Source: UBA5066 sp048500275 (GTDB taxonomy: Bacteria > Acidobacteriota > Thermoanaerobaculia > UBA5066). Taken from it: 64,000 nt of DNA. The stretch covers positions 496,001 to 560,000 of the forward strand of contig JASNYI010000001.1 in assembly GCA_048500275.1 (NCBI GenBank), given 5' to 3'. A program made the position numbers and the translations under genes. This document shows positions 34,641 through 45,144 of this stretch, in pieces; position 1 is the stretch's first letter, and each line of letters starts with the position of its first letter. The notes under the pieces were generated by a model, which saw only the letters and a list, made by a program, of their open reading frames with translations, was not told the DNA's origin and did no database searches.

Positions 34641-35987
34641 TCAGCGGCTCGGAATGCCCTTCCGGAGGACGACGGCCGAAAAGCCGTCGTTCGCGGGACC
34701 CGGAGCGACCCGGAAGATCCCGTCCGGACGGAGCGCAGACAGGAGCGGCGCCGGGAGAAGGGGCTCCTCCGGGCGCTCGACGGCCGCGTCGTCGCGCCCG
34801 GCGAGAACTGCGGCGACGACCCCCTCGTTTTCCTCCGGTTCGAGAGAGCAGGTGACGTAGACGACGCTCCCGCCGGGGGCGCAGAGGTCGAGGGCGGCCG
34901 CGAGGAGCAAGGCCTGGGCGCGGGCGAAGGCCGGAAGGTCGGACTGCAAGAGGCGCCAGCGGATCTCCGGGTTCTTCCGGAGCGTCCCGGTTCCCGAGCA
35001 GGGGGCGTCGAGGAGAACGGAACGGAAGGAGGCGCGCGGCAGCGGCGGGAACGCCGAGTCGGCGCGGACGACGAGGACCTCGTCCCGGCGCCCGGCCGCG
35101 GCGAGGCCGGCGGCGAGCCGGCGCGAGCGCGTCGGGTTGCGCTCGAGGGCGACGACACGCCGCGCCTTCCCTCGAGCGAGGAGGGTCCTCGTCTTCCCGC
35201 CGGGAGCGGCCGCCAGGTCGACGACGACGTCCGCCGGCTCGACGAGCTCGCACATCGCCTGAGCCGCCACGTCCACCACCGCGAGGCGCCCCGAGGCGAT
35301 CGCCGGGTGGCTCCCGGCCGAGGCCGTCGAGAGCGTGAGCGCGAGGGGCGCCCAGGGCGACGGTTCTCCGTCGAGCCCCTCCCGACGCAGGCTCTCGCGC
35401 AGCTCCTCGACACCCCCGCCTCGCGGGTCGAGGAGGACGTCGACCGGCGCGTCGACGTCGTCGGCGCGGAGCGCGGCCTCCGCCGCCTCCTCCCCGAGGT
35501 CCTCCGCCCAGCGCCGCACGAGCCACTCCGGGTGCGACGTCTCGAGCGCGAGGCGCACGAGGCGGTCGGTTCCCGCGGGGAGGAGGACCCTCGCGGGCCG
35601 TCCCCCGGACGCGACGCGGCGGAGCACCGCGTTGACGAGCCCCGCGGCACGCGGCGTGCGTGTCCGCACGACCTCCACCGTCTCGCCGACGGCCGCGTGC
35701 GCCGGGATCCTCTCGAGGAGGAGGAGCTGGGCCGCGCCGGCCCGCAGCGCGCCCCTCACGTCCGGGTCTAGGGACTCGAGAGGACGGGAGAGGCTCCGCG
35801 AGAGGACGTGGTCGAGGAGGGAGCGGTTCCTGAGGACCGACCTGACGATCGTCCGGAGCAGCGGCCTGTCGCGCGGCGGAAGGACCCCCTCCCGCGCCGC
35901 AAGGAGGGGCGCGGCGAATGCGCGGTCCCTCTCGACGCGCACGAGGACCTCGACGGCGAGGGCGCGGACGGAGACGGGGGCCGTCAC
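34641..35987 (-). CDS. rsmB: 16S rRNA (cytosine-967 C5)-methyltransferase RsmB
   Basis: 448 residues from GTG 35987, overlapping fmt by 4 nt (GTGA). An N-terminal NusB-like RNA-binding domain (about 1-135) is followed by the RsmB linker and a Rossmann methyltransferase: SAM site VVVDLAAAPGGKTRTLL, then two catalytic cysteines in LDAPCSGTGTLRKNPEIRW and VYVTCSLEPEENE. It methylates C967 of 16S rRNA. The fmt-rsmB pairing is the common bacterial arrangement. Confidence 0.94.
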   Translation of the reverse strand: MTAPVSVRALAVEVLVRVERDRAFAAPLLAAREGVLPPRDRPLLRTIVRSVLRNRSLLDHVLSRSLSRPLESLDPDVRGALRAGAAQLLLLERIPAHAAVGETVEVVRTRTPRAAGLVNAVLRRVASGGRPARVLLPAGTDRLVRLALETSHPEWLVRRWAEDLGEEAAEAALRADDVDAPVDVLLDPRGGGVEELRESLRREGLDGEPSPWAPLALTLSTASAGSHPAIASGRLAVVDVAAQAMCELVEPADVVVDLAAAPGGKTRTLLARGKARRVVALERNPTRSRRLAAGLAAAGRRDEVLVVRADSAFPPLPRASFRSVLLDAPCSGTGTLRKNPEIRWRLLQSDLPAFARAQALLLAAALDLCAPGGSVVYVTCSLEPEENEGVVAAVLAGRDDAAVERPEEPLLPAPLLSALRPDGIFRVAPGPANDGFSAVVLRKGIPSR

Positions 35988-36910
35988 GACCAGGTCTCGC
36001 CCGGGGCGACCCGTTCGCCCCGCGCGAACGACGCGGCATCCAGGGGCTTGCGGCCCTCGGCCTGCAGGCGCGTCAGGGAGAGCGCCCCTCGGCCGCAGGC
36101 GACGACGATCTCGTCCGAGGCCGCGAGGACCTCGCCCGGGGCGGCGCCCTCCCGTCCGTCCGACTCTCTCGCCTGGAGGAGCTTGACCCGCTTCCCCGCG
36201 CGGAACGCGAAGAGCCCGGGCCACGGGGTGAACGCGCGGAGGCGGCGGACGAGCTCGACGGCGGGACGCGAGAAGTCGGCCTGGCCGTCCTCGCGCCGGA
36301 TCTTCGGGCAGAGCGTGGCGAGCGCGTCGTCCTGCGCCACGGGAACGGCGGTGCCGTCCGCGATCCGCGGGAGCGTCGCGACGAGGAGCGCCGCGCCCTC
36401 CCGCGCGAGCCGCCCCGAGAGGACGCCGGCGTCCTCGCCACCGCCGATCGGCGTCCGGGCGACGGCGAAGACCGGGCCGGTGTCCATCCCCGCCTCCATC
36501 CTCATGATCGACACGCCCGTCTCCGCGTCCCCCGAAAGGAGCGCCGCCTGGACGGGCGAGGCGCCGCGCCAGCGCGGCAGGACCGACCCGTGGACGTTCA
36601 CGCAGCCGAGCCGCGGCAGGTCGAGTACGCGCTGGGCGAGGATCTTCCCGTAGGCGACGACGACGAAGAGGTCGGCCTCCGTGCCGGCGAGGCGCGCGAA
36701 GGCGCCTTCGTCTTTCAGCGTCGGCGGCTGGAAGACGGCGAGGCCGAGCTCGCGGGCACGCCGCGCGACGGGCGGGTCGGCGGGAACCCCCGAGCGGCCG
36801 ACGGGCTTCGCCGGCTGCGAGACGGCGAGGACGACCTCGTGCCCCGCGGCGACGACCGCCTCGAGCGACGGGAGGGCGAAGTCGGGGGAGCCGAAGAAGC
36901 CGACGCGCAT
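35984..36910 (-). CDS. fmt: Methionyl-tRNA formyltransferase
   Basis: 308 residues. The N-terminal hydrolase fold starts MRVGFFGSPDFALPSLEAVV; the catalytic Asn-His motif is CVNVHGSVLPRWRGASPVQ and the Asp is in GVSIMRMEAGMDTGPVF. The C-terminal OB-like domain binds the acceptor stem (FTPWPGLFAFRAG). Formylates initiator Met-tRNA using 10-formyl-THF. No peptide deformylase gene adjoins it, unlike in many genomes. Confidence 0.95.
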   Translation of the reverse strand: MRVGFFGSPDFALPSLEAVVAAGHEVVLAVSQPAKPVGRSGVPADPPVARRARELGLAVFQPPTLKDEGAFARLAGTEADLFVVVAYGKILAQRVLDLPRLGCVNVHGSVLPRWRGASPVQAALLSGDAETGVSIMRMEAGMDTGPVFAVARTPIGGGEDAGVLSGRLAREGAALLVATLPRIADGTAVPVAQDDALATLCPKIRREDGQADFSRPAVELVRRLRAFTPWPGLFAFRAGKRVKLLQARESDGREGAAPGEVLAASDEIVVACGRGALSLTRLQAEGRKPLDAASFARGERVAPGETWS

Positions 36911-36930
36911 CCGGGCCTGGTCGGTTCTCG

Positions 36931-39396
36931 TCAGCGCGGCTGCCGGTCGACGTCGTCGTAGTAGTCGGGCGGGACGAGGACGTCGCGGCTCTTGGCGCCG
37001 CCGGAGGGCGGGCCGACGATCCCGTCGCGCTGCATCATGTCGATGAGCTTGCCGGCGCGGGAGAAGCCGATCTCGAGCCGGCGCTGGAGGAACGAGATCG
37101 AGGCCATCCTCTCCCTCACGACGAGGCGCGCCGCCTGGTCGTACATCGGGTCGGCGTCGTCGGCGCCCGCCTTCCCGCCGCGGCCGTTCCCCTCCATCAC
37201 CGGGTCGCGGTCGGCCGTGACCGACTCGTCGTAGATCGGCTTGGCCTGCTTCTTCAGGAAGCGGCAGATCTCCTTGATCTCCTCGCCCGAGACGTACCCG
37301 CCGTGGACCCGCTGCAGGTACGACGTCCCGGGCGGCAGGAAGAGCATGTCCCCCTGCCCGAGAAGCGCCTCGGCCCCGGTGGCGTCGAGGATCGTCCTCG
37401 CGTCGATCTTGGTCCGCGTCGTGTACGAGATGCGGCAGGGCAGGTTCGCCTTGATCGTCCCGGTGATGACGTCGACGGACGGGCGCTGGGTCGCCAGGAT
37501 CAGGTGGATGCCCACGGCGCGCGCCTTCTGCGCGAGGCGGGCGACCGATTCCTCGATGTCCTTCGGGGCGGTCATCATCAGGTCGGCCAGCTCGTCGATG
37601 ACGACGACGATGTAGGGCATCGGCGAGATCGTCCCGTCGGGCCCGTCGGCCTTCAGCTTCTCGCCCAGCTTCTCCCTCACCTCGGCGAGCGCCTCGGGGT
37701 CCCGGATCGCCGCGTTGTACTGCTCGATGTTGCGGACGCCGGGCCACTCGGAGAGGAGCTTGTAGCGCCCCTCCATCTCGTCCACGGCCCACTTCAGGGC
37801 GTTCGCCGCCTTTTTCGGGTCGACGACGACCGGCACGAGGAGGTGCGGCAGGTCGTCGTAGTCCTTCATGTCGTTCATCTTCGGGTCGACGAAGATGAAC
37901 TTCACCTCGTCGGGGCGCGCCTTGTAGAGGATCGACGTGATCATCCCGTTCACGCCGACGCTCTTGCCCGCGCCCGTCATCCCCGCGACGAGGAGGTGCG
38001 GCATCCGCGCGAGGTCCGCGACGACGGGCGTCCCCTCGACGTCGATGCCGAGGGCGATCGTCAGGAGCGACGGGGAGCGCTTGAACTTCTCGCTCTCGAC
38101 GATCTCCCGGAGCGAGATGAGGTCTCGGTTCCTGTTCGGCACCTCGATGCCGATCGCGGCCCGCCCCGGGATCCGCTCGATGCGGACCTTCTCCGCCGCC
38201 AGCGCGAGGGCCAGGTCGTTCTCGAGGCCGGAGACCTGCGCGACCTTGACGCCGGCCGAGGGCTTGAACTCGTAGGTCGTGACGACCGGCCCGGGCCGGT
38301 AGCTGTCGACGACCCCTTCCACGCCGAACTCGAGGCACTTGGCCGCGATGAGCTCCATCGTCTGCTGGAACTCCTCGCGCGTCTTGTCCCGGTCCCGCTT
38401 CGGCGCGGGCCGGAGGAGCTTCTCGGGCGGGAAGATCCAGCCGTTCGACTCCTTGGGGGAGGGGAACGGGAGGACCCTCTGCGGGGGCGCCTCCACCCTC
38501 TTCAGCTGCGCGGGACGCGCGACGGGAGACGGGCGGGAGGGAGACGCCGGCGACGGAGCGCCCCCCGCCGAGACCTCCGCCCCGGAGACGCCCGGCCCCG
38601 CCGCCGCACGCCGGACCGAAAACTGCCCGGAGCCGCTCCTCTCCCTCACACGGAGAGCCGCCAGGGACGGGATGGGGACGACCTCGCCCCCCTCCTCTTC
38701 CTCCTCGGCCTCGGCGGGAGGCGTCTCGCGCGCCCGCTCGAGGTGCTTCTGCACGACCGCGCGCCGGGTCCGCTCCTTCTCCTCCGTCTGCCTCCTCCGT
38801 TCCCTCTCGACCTTCCAGACCGCCCAGGACGCCGAGGCCCTGAGGAACGTGCGCCTCAGCGCATCGCCCAGGGAGAGCGAGGCGACGAGGAGGACGCCGA
38901 TGAGAAGGCCGGCGGAGAGGGCGATCGCGGCGCCGGGAGGGTTCAGGGCCGCCACGAACGCCCCTGCGACGAGGTCCCCCACGAACCCCCCCGCCCCGAG
39001 GCTCCCGCCGAGGAGCTGCGGGCGCCCGAAGGCGAGGTGGCAGAGGGGGGAGGCCGTGAGGAGGACGACCGAGAGGCCGAGGGCCTTCGTCCCCCAGGCC
39101 CCGAGGGCTCGCGAACGGAATCGGGCGGCGCCGAGCGCGAGGACGACGAGCGGCAGGACGAACGCGGCGAACCCGAAGAACTGCAGGGCGCCGTCGGCGA
39201 AGGATGCGCCGACGCGTCCCGCCCAGTTGCCCGGTCTGGCGTCGGGGTCCGCGACGGAGGAGAAGAGCGACGGATCGACGGGATCGTAGGAGAAGAGGGC
39301 CGCCAGAAGGAGCAGACCGGCCGCGAGGACGAGGATGCCGAGAAACTCGTCTCGCCGGCGGTGGGGGACTTCGGGCTTGCGGGAGGTTTCGGCCAT
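36931..39396 (-). CDS. ftsK: FtsK/SpoIIIE-family DNA translocase
   Basis: 821 residues from ATG 39396. Four N-terminal membrane helices (about 20-190), an acidic and Pro-rich linker (about 200-320), then the motor: alpha domain VVDSYRPGPVVTTYEFKPSA, Walker A VAGMTGAGKSVGVNGMI, Walker B YIVVVIDELADLMMTAP, HLILATQRPSVDVITG, and the C-terminal gamma winged helix SISFLQRRLEIGFSRAGKLI that reads KOPS-like sequences. It pumps DNA through the division septum during dif resolution. It ends YYDDVDRQPR. The gene follows uppP with a 5-nt gap. Confidence 0.96.
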   Translation of the reverse strand: MAETSRKPEVPHRRRDEFLGILVLAAGLLLLAALFSYDPVDPSLFSSVADPDARPGNWAGRVGASFADGALQFFGFAAFVLPLVVLALGAARFRSRALGAWGTKALGLSVVLLTASPLCHLAFGRPQLLGGSLGAGGFVGDLVAGAFVAALNPPGAAIALSAGLLIGVLLVASLSLGDALRRTFLRASASWAVWKVERERRRQTEEKERTRRAVVQKHLERARETPPAEAEEEEEGGEVVPIPSLAALRVRERSGSGQFSVRRAAAGPGVSGAEVSAGGAPSPASPSRPSPVARPAQLKRVEAPPQRVLPFPSPKESNGWIFPPEKLLRPAPKRDRDKTREEFQQTMELIAAKCLEFGVEGVVDSYRPGPVVTTYEFKPSAGVKVAQVSGLENDLALALAAEKVRIERIPGRAAIGIEVPNRNRDLISLREIVESEKFKRSPSLLTIALGIDVEGTPVVADLARMPHLLVAGMTGAGKSVGVNGMITSILYKARPDEVKFIFVDPKMNDMKDYDDLPHLLVPVVVDPKKAANALKWAVDEMEGRYKLLSEWPGVRNIEQYNAAIRDPEALAEVREKLGEKLKADGPDGTISPMPYIVVVIDELADLMMTAPKDIEESVARLAQKARAVGIHLILATQRPSVDVITGTIKANLPCRISYTTRTKIDARTILDATGAEALLGQGDMLFLPPGTSYLQRVHGGYVSGEEIKEICRFLKKQAKPIYDESVTADRDPVMEGNGRGGKAGADDADPMYDQAARLVVRERMASISFLQRRLEIGFSRAGKLIDMMQRDGIVGPPSGGAKSRDVLVPPDYYDDVDRQPR

Positions 39397-39401
39397 CGGC
39401 G

Positions 39402-40238
39402 TCAGAGGAGGCCCGCGACGAGGACCGCGGTGCCGAGGAGCGCGCAGTAGAGGACGAAGGGCTGGAGCTTCATGGAGACGACGACGCGGAGGAGGGTGGC
39501 GACGGCCGCATAGCCGACGACGGCCGCGGTCGCCATCCCGGCGAAGTAGACGCCGGCGTGGCTCCCGTCCAGGACGAGGTGCCCCGTCGCGCGGTACTCG
39601 CTGACGTTCTCGACGAGGGCCGCGGCGAGGATGGTGGGGACCGAGAGGAGAAAGGCGTACTCGGCCGCCGCGCGGCGCGAGAGGCCGGCGAAGAGACCCA
39701 TCGAGATCGTGTTGCCCGAGCGCGAGAGGCCGCGGAAGAGAGCCGAGAGGGTCTGGAAGGCTCCGATCAGGAGGGCGTCGGACAACCTCATCTCCTCGAG
39801 CGTCCTCCCGCCTTCGCCCCGCCTCGCGCCGACGGCCTGCGCGGCCGCGAGGAGCACTGCCGTCGTGAGGAGGCCGAGCCCCATCCGGGGGAGGTCGTCC
39901 ATCCCGTCCAGGGCGAACTGCTTGAGCGGCAGCGTGAACGCGCCCGTGGCGGCGACCGAGACGGCGAGGAGGCCCGCGACCTTCCACGCGGCGCGGCGGG
40001 CCGCGGCGTCGCGGGAGACCGAATCCCGGAGGAGGCCGCCGATCTTCTCCCGGAAGTAGACGACGACGGCGACGAGGGTCCCGACGTGCAGCATGACGTC
40101 GAAGAGGATCCCGGGCTGCGAGAAGCCGGGCAGCAGCCTCTGGGCGAGGATGAGGTGGGCGCTCGAGGAGACCGGCAGAAACTCGGTCAGACCCTGCAAG
40201 GCCCCCAGCAGGATCGCCTGCCAGAACGTGACCGACAT
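39402..40238 (-). CDS. uppP: Undecaprenyl-diphosphatase (BacA/UppP)
   Basis: 278 residues, seven to eight membrane segments. The two active-site motifs are present: ALQGLTEFLPVSSSAHLIL near the N-terminus and FRGLSRSGNTISMGLFAGL (consensus SRSGxTI). It dephosphorylates undecaprenyl pyrophosphate for peptidoglycan lipid-carrier recycling and gives bacitracin tolerance. Upstream neighbour of ftsK. Confidence 0.95.
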   Translation of the reverse strand: MSVTFWQAILLGALQGLTEFLPVSSSAHLILAQRLLPGFSQPGILFDVMLHVGTLVAVVVYFREKIGGLLRDSVSRDAAARRAAWKVAGLLAVSVAATGAFTLPLKQFALDGMDDLPRMGLGLLTTAVLLAAAQAVGARRGEGGRTLEEMRLSDALLIGAFQTLSALFRGLSRSGNTISMGLFAGLSRRAAAEYAFLLSVPTILAAALVENVSEYRATGHLVLDGSHAGVYFAGMATAAVVGYAAVATLLRVVVSMKLQPFVLYCALLGTAVLVAGLL

Positions 40239-40277
40239 CGATGGAGTTTAGCAGGCCGCGGGCTGCGCCCCGCGCCG

Positions 40278-41087
40278 TCAGCGGCCCGGAGCGGCTCCCG
40301 GGCGGGGGCCGAGGAGGCTGGCGAGCCCGAGGAAGGCCTCCGGCTCCAGCTCTTCCGCCCGGGCCGTCGGCGGTAGCCCGGCGCCGGCCACGGCCGCCGC
40401 CGCCGGCTCCCTCCCCCAGGCCGCGCCCAGCGCGTTCGTCAGCGTCTTGCGGCGGACCGCGAAACCCGCCGAGGCGACGGAGATCGCGGCCGCGGCCCCC
40501 TCGACGGGAGCGAAGGGAACGAGCTCGACGACGGTCGAGACGACCTTCGGGCGCGGGGAGAAGTCCCCCGGGGGGACGTCGAAGAGCCGGCGCGCCTTCG
40601 CGTGGAACGCGACGTCGACCGAGAGGAAACCGTATCCCTCGCCGCCCGGGCGGCCGCAGAGGCGCTCGGCCACCTCGCGCTGGACCATGACGACGAGACG
40701 CGAGAAGAGGTCGGCGCGGCGCGCGAAGGCGCGGACCATGGGGGTGGCCGATTCGTACGGCAGGTTCGCCACGAGGGGCACGGGCGGCGCGGCGCCGACC
40801 TCGGCGAGGGGCTCCGCAGGGTCGAGGGCGAGGGCGTCGGCCTGGACGACCCGGAGCGACTCGCCCCCGAGCTCCTCCGAAAGGCGCGAGGCGAGGCGCG
40901 CGTCGACCTCGATCGCGACGACCCGGACGCCCCGGGCCAGGAGCGGGCGGGTCAGGGCGCCGCGGCCCGGGCCCACCTCCACGACCCAGCTCTCCGCGGC
41001 GGCGCCGAGCGCGTCGACGATCCGCGCCGCCGTCCGGGGGCTCGAGAGGAAGTTCTGCCCGAGCCGGGGCCTCCTTGACGCTCTCAC
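40278..41087 (-). CDS. rsmA: 16S rRNA dimethyladenosine transferase RsmA (KsgA)
   Basis: 269 residues from GTG 41087, with GGGG upstream. Starts with the family motif RPRLGQNFLSSPRTAARIVD, then SAM motif WVVEVGPGRGALTRPLL, VVAIEVDARLASRL, the catalytic LVANLPYESATPMVRAF and the C-terminal DVPPGDFSPRPKVVSTVVEL. It dimethylates two adjacent adenines in helix 45 of 16S rRNA. Longer in-frame starts overlap the trxA gene region and lack support. Confidence 0.93.
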   Translation of the reverse strand: MRASRRPRLGQNFLSSPRTAARIVDALGAAAESWVVEVGPGRGALTRPLLARGVRVVAIEVDARLASRLSEELGGESLRVVQADALALDPAEPLAEVGAAPPVPLVANLPYESATPMVRAFARRADLFSRLVVMVQREVAERLCGRPGGEGYGFLSVDVAFHAKARRLFDVPPGDFSPRPKVVSTVVELVPFAPVEGAAAAISVASAGFAVRRKTLTNALGAAWGREPAAAAVAGAGLPPTARAEELEPEAFLGLASLLGPRPGAAPGR

Positions 41088-41162
41088 GAGCCCCAACCTA
41101 CCATGCCCGGCGGTCTCTGCCCCCCAGGCGGCGACGCGCTTTGCGGATAGAAAGGAACCCGT

Positions 41163-41492
41163 ATGGCAGGAAACGTCCAGGAGTTCACCGCCTCGAGCTT
41201 CGACGAGGTGGTGCTCAAGAGCGACAAGCCCGTCCTCGTCGATTTCTGGGCCGTCTGGTGCGGCCCGTGCCGCCAGGTGGCCCCCGTCGTCGAGGCCCTG
41301 GCAGGGAAGTGGGGAGAGACGGTCAAGGTCGGCAAGGTCAACGTCGACGACCATCCGTCCATCGCCGAGAAGTACAACATCATGTCGATCCCGACGCTGA
41401 TGCTCTTCAAGGACGGAGTCGTCGTCGAGCGCGTCATCGGGTTCGCGTCCCAGGCCGCCCTCGAGCAGAAGTTCCAGCAGTACGTCGCCTGA
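41163..41492 (+). CDS. trxA: Thioredoxin
   Basis: 109 residues, AAAGGAA ribosome site. Active-site motif FWAVWCGPCRQVAPVVE (Cys33, Cys36), cis-Pro in IMSIPTLMLFKDG, and VGKVNVDDHPSIAEKYN. A standard cytoplasmic thioredoxin. Divergent from rsmA. Confidence 0.97.
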   Translation: MAGNVQEFTASSFDEVVLKSDKPVLVDFWAVWCGPCRQVAPVVEALAGKWGETVKVGKVNVDDHPSIAEKYNIMSIPTLMLFKDGVVVERVIGFASQAALEQKFQQYVA

Positions 41493-41531
41493 GCCCCCGC
41501 GCGGGCTCGTCCCCGGGGCGGGCCCGTCGGG

Positions 41532-41939
41532 TCAGGGCGGCGGCGTCGACTTCGGCGACGCCACCGGGCCCGGCAGGATCCGGCGCGCGACCGGCCCTTC
41601 GGGCGTGTCGACGTAGAGGACCCTCAGCCGGACGCCCCTCTTGACGTCGGTCTCGATCCGGGTCTCCCCGTCGACCCGGAAGACCCGTCCCGTCGACCCC
41701 ACCTCCGCGACGACGAGGTGCTGGCCGGGCGTGAACTCCATGCACGAGCCGGCCGCCCGGAGATAGCGGGTCGGAGTCGGAGTCGGAGCCGGCGTCGGAG
41801 CCGGCGTCGGAGTCGGCCTGGCGGAGCGGCTCTTCTTCGTGCTTTTCGTGGCCTTCGCACCTTCGGCCGCGGGCGCGGGCAGCAGGAGCACGAGGCCGAG
41901 GAGCGCCACGGGGGCGAGGGAGAAGAAGGGCCTTCGCAT
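41532..41939 (-). CDS. Small exported protein with Pro-Thr linker, unknown function
   Basis: 135 residues from ATG 41939. A signal peptide (about 1-29, ending PAPAAEGA), a short Lys/Ser-rich stretch, then a Pro-Thr-Ala repeat linker (about 44-60), and an 70-residue C-terminal domain beginning CMEFTPGQHLVVAEVGSTG, RVFRVDGETRIETDVKRG, VRLRVLYVDTPEGPVARRI that looks like a small all-beta (OB or SH3-like) fold. I do not recognise the family. Convergent with trxA. Confidence 0.7.
   Translation of the reverse strand: MRRPFFSLAPVALLGLVLLLPAPAAEGAKATKSTKKSRSARPTPTPAPTPAPTPTPTRYLRAAGSCMEFTPGQHLVVAEVGSTGRVFRVDGETRIETDVKRGVRLRVLYVDTPEGPVARRILPGPVASPKSTPPP
41770..41817 (-). repeat. GTCGGA-type hexamer microsatellite in the linker of the small exported protein
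   Basis: About eight hexamer units (GTCGGA with GCCGGC variants) encode the alternating Pro-Thr/Pro-Ala linker. Such tracts vary in length by replication slippage; unit changes here keep the reading frame. Confidence 0.7.
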
Positions 41940-42089
41940 CGGCCTCGGCAGGATAGCCGAGGCGCGCCGCCGGGGTACGGCACCGGCGTTGCTCGTAAGG
42001 CGGCACGGACCCGCCAGAGCGCCAGAACGGCAGCGGCCCGCCCGTGAAACGTCCGCCGCGCGCACCATTTTGACGCGCACCGAGGAACG

Positions 42090-43100
<1,011 letters not shown>

Positions 43101-43114
43101 GGGGTCCCTTCGCC

Positions 43115-43999
43115 ATGCTGCCGCGCGAGGTCGTCCGGAAGATCCAGCGGATCCGGATCACGACGAACCGGATGGTCGACGCCGGTCTCGGCGGGGAGTA
43201 CCACTCCGTCTTCCGCGGGCGGGGCATGGAGTTCTCCGAGGTCCGCGCCTACGTCCCGGGCGACGACGTGAGGTCCATCGACTGGAACGTCACGGCGAGG
43301 ACGGGCGTCCCCCACGTGAAGAAGTTCGTCGAGGAGCGCGACCTGACCGCCCTCCTCGTCCTCGACCTCTCGCGTTCCCTCGAGTTCGGCTCGCGCTTCC
43401 TGACGAAGCGCTCGCTGATGGCCGAGCTGGCCGGCCTCCTCGCGTTCGCGGCGGTGAAGAACAACGACCGGGTCGGCGCACTCCTCTTCACCGACCGGCT
43501 CGAGCGCTTCGTCCCCCCGCGCAAGGGCTTCGACCACGCTCTCTCCATCCTCCGCGACGTCCTCGTCCAGCCGATGCAGGGAACGCGCACCGACCTCGCC
43601 CTCGCCCTCCGGACCGCCGCCTCGCTCCTCAAGCAGCGATCCGTCGTCTTCGTCCTCTCCGACTTCCACGCCCCCGACTACGAGAAGCCGCTGAAGGTCC
43701 TCCGCCGGCGGCACGACGTCGTCGCCATGCCGATCGCCGACCCGCTCGAGTCGGCCCTCCCCGACCGCGGGCTCGTGAGGCTCCGCGACTCCGAGACGGG
43801 GACGACGCGCGTCTTCGACGCCGGGGACCCGGCGTTCCGGGCGGCGTGGCAGAAGCGCGGGCGGCCGTTCCCCGACCCCGTCGAGCTCTTCCGCGCCTCG
43901 GGCATCGACTCGATCCCGCTCTCGACCGACGCGCCCTACGAGCGCGCCCTCGTCCGCTTCTTCAAGGAGCGCGAGCGGAGGAGGTCGGCCGGCCGGTGA
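43115..43999 (+). CDS. DUF58 (VWA-like) protein of the MoxR/Bat operon
   Basis: 294 residues. The DUF58 signature is clear: GGEYHSVFRGRGMEFSEVRA, YVPGDDVRSIDWNVTARTG and VKKFVEERDLTALLVLDLSRSL, followed by a VWA-like fold with VGALLFTDRLERFVPP and VVFVLSDFHAP. Membrane-associated partner of MoxR. 14 nt after moxR. Confidence 0.92.
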   Translation: MLPREVVRKIQRIRITTNRMVDAGLGGEYHSVFRGRGMEFSEVRAYVPGDDVRSIDWNVTARTGVPHVKKFVEERDLTALLVLDLSRSLEFGSRFLTKRSLMAELAGLLAFAAVKNNDRVGALLFTDRLERFVPPRKGFDHALSILRDVLVQPMQGTRTDLALALRTAASLLKQRSVVFVLSDFHAPDYEKPLKVLRRRHDVVAMPIADPLESALPDRGLVRLRDSETGTTRVFDAGDPAFRAAWQKRGRPFPDPVELFRASGIDSIPLSTDAPYERALVRFFKERERRRSAGR

Positions 44000-45144
44000 G
44001 ACGGGTCCTTCTCGTCGCGGCCTTCGGGGCCCCGGCTCTCGCCGCCCCGCTCGCGGCGCAGCCCGCGCGCCCCGCGCTCCCCCCCGCCACGGTCCCGCCG
44101 CCGGTCGTCGTCACGTCGACGGCCGACCGGACGACGGCGGCCGTCGGCGATCGGGTGACGGTCGTCTACGCCGCGAGGATCCCGGTGGGGGCCACGCTGA
44201 AGCTGACGACGCTCGTCTCTCCCGCCCGGCCGGAAGGGCAGCCCGCGACGGCGGGCTTCGTCCTCGACTTCGAGCCGGTCGGGCCGCCCGCCGTCGAGAA
44301 GGAGCGAGGCGGAACCGGCCTCGTCGACGTCCGGCAGGCGGTGGCGCTCGCCCCCTTCGTGCCGGGGGAGACGCGCATCCCGGGCCCGGTCTTCTCCTAC
44401 GAGGCTCCCGACGGCTCGAAGGCCGTCGTCCGGGCGCCCGACGTCGCGCTCACGGTCTCCTCGCGCCTCCCCGAAGGTGAGGACCCCGGGAAGCTCGCGC
44501 CGAAGCCGGAGCGCCCGGTCAGGATCCCCGCGCGGAGCCCGTGGTTCTGGGTTTCCATCGCCGCCGCTCTCGCCGCCGCCGCCGGCCTCGTCGCCTGGCT
44601 CGTGAGGAGGCGGAAGCGGAAGGAGGCGGTCGCCGGGGAGGCCGCTCCGCCGCCGCTGCCGCCCGACGTCGAGCTGGAGACGGCCCTCGCCGCCCTCGCC
44701 GCGCGCGCCGCCGCGCTGGACGGCGACCCGCGGCCCTTCTACTCCGACCTGACACACGCGGCGAAGAGGTTCCTCGAGCGCCACCTCGGGGAACCGGTCC
44801 TCGAGTGGACGACGGTCGAGACGCTCCGCCGCCTGCGCGAGAAGGGGGCCGAGCCTCCGCGCGAGGTCGCGCTGTCCGACCTCCTCGCGGGAGCCGACCG
44901 GGTGAAGTTCGGGCGCGCCGGGTCGACGCCCGGCGACGCCGTCCGCGCGCTGGACGGCGCCCGCCACCTCCTCGCCTGGGGGCGCGTGAGGATCGCCGCG
45001 CAGGCCGCCGCGGACGCAGCCGCGGAAAGGGCGCCGGCGAAGGGGACGCGTGCGAAGGTCGGAAAGCTCGCGGTGGTCGCGAAGGGAAGGGCCCCCGCGA
45101 CCCCGGCCACGCCCGCCGCGCCGCAGACGGGGAGGGGCCGATGA
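43996..45144 (+). CDS. Exported membrane protein of the Bat operon (BatD-C/DUF4381-like)
   Basis: 382 residues, GTG start overlapping the DUF58 gene by 4 nt. A signal peptide (about 1-22), a beta-rich periplasmic domain about 40-160 (VGDRVTVVYAARIPVGA, VPGETRIPGPVFSYEAPDG), one membrane helix about 178-202, then an Arg/Lys stop-transfer and a helical cytoplasmic domain (FYSDLTHAAKRFLERHLG, DLLAGADRVKFG) like that at the C-terminus of BatD-type proteins. The tail is Lys/Ala/Pro-rich. Function unknown; probably part of the periplasmic Bat complex. Confidence 0.75.
   Translation: MRRVLLVAAFGAPALAAPLAAQPARPALPPATVPPPVVVTSTADRTTAAVGDRVTVVYAARIPVGATLKLTTLVSPARPEGQPATAGFVLDFEPVGPPAVEKERGGTGLVDVRQAVALAPFVPGETRIPGPVFSYEAPDGSKAVVRAPDVALTVSSRLPEGEDPGKLAPKPERPVRIPARSPWFWVSIAAALAAAAGLVAWLVRRRKRKEAVAGEAAPPPLPPDVELETALAALAARAAALDGDPRPFYSDLTHAAKRFLERHLGEPVLEWTTVETLRRLREKGAEPPREVALSDLLAGADRVKFGRAGSTPGDAVRALDGARHLLAWGRVRIAAQAAADAAAERAPAKGTRAKVGKLAVVAKGRAPATPATPAAPQTGRGR

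Noticed and set aside
41770..41817. Possible CRISPR-like or minisatellite array
   Set aside because: It is a hexamer tract encoding a Pro-Thr linker, with no spacer structure.
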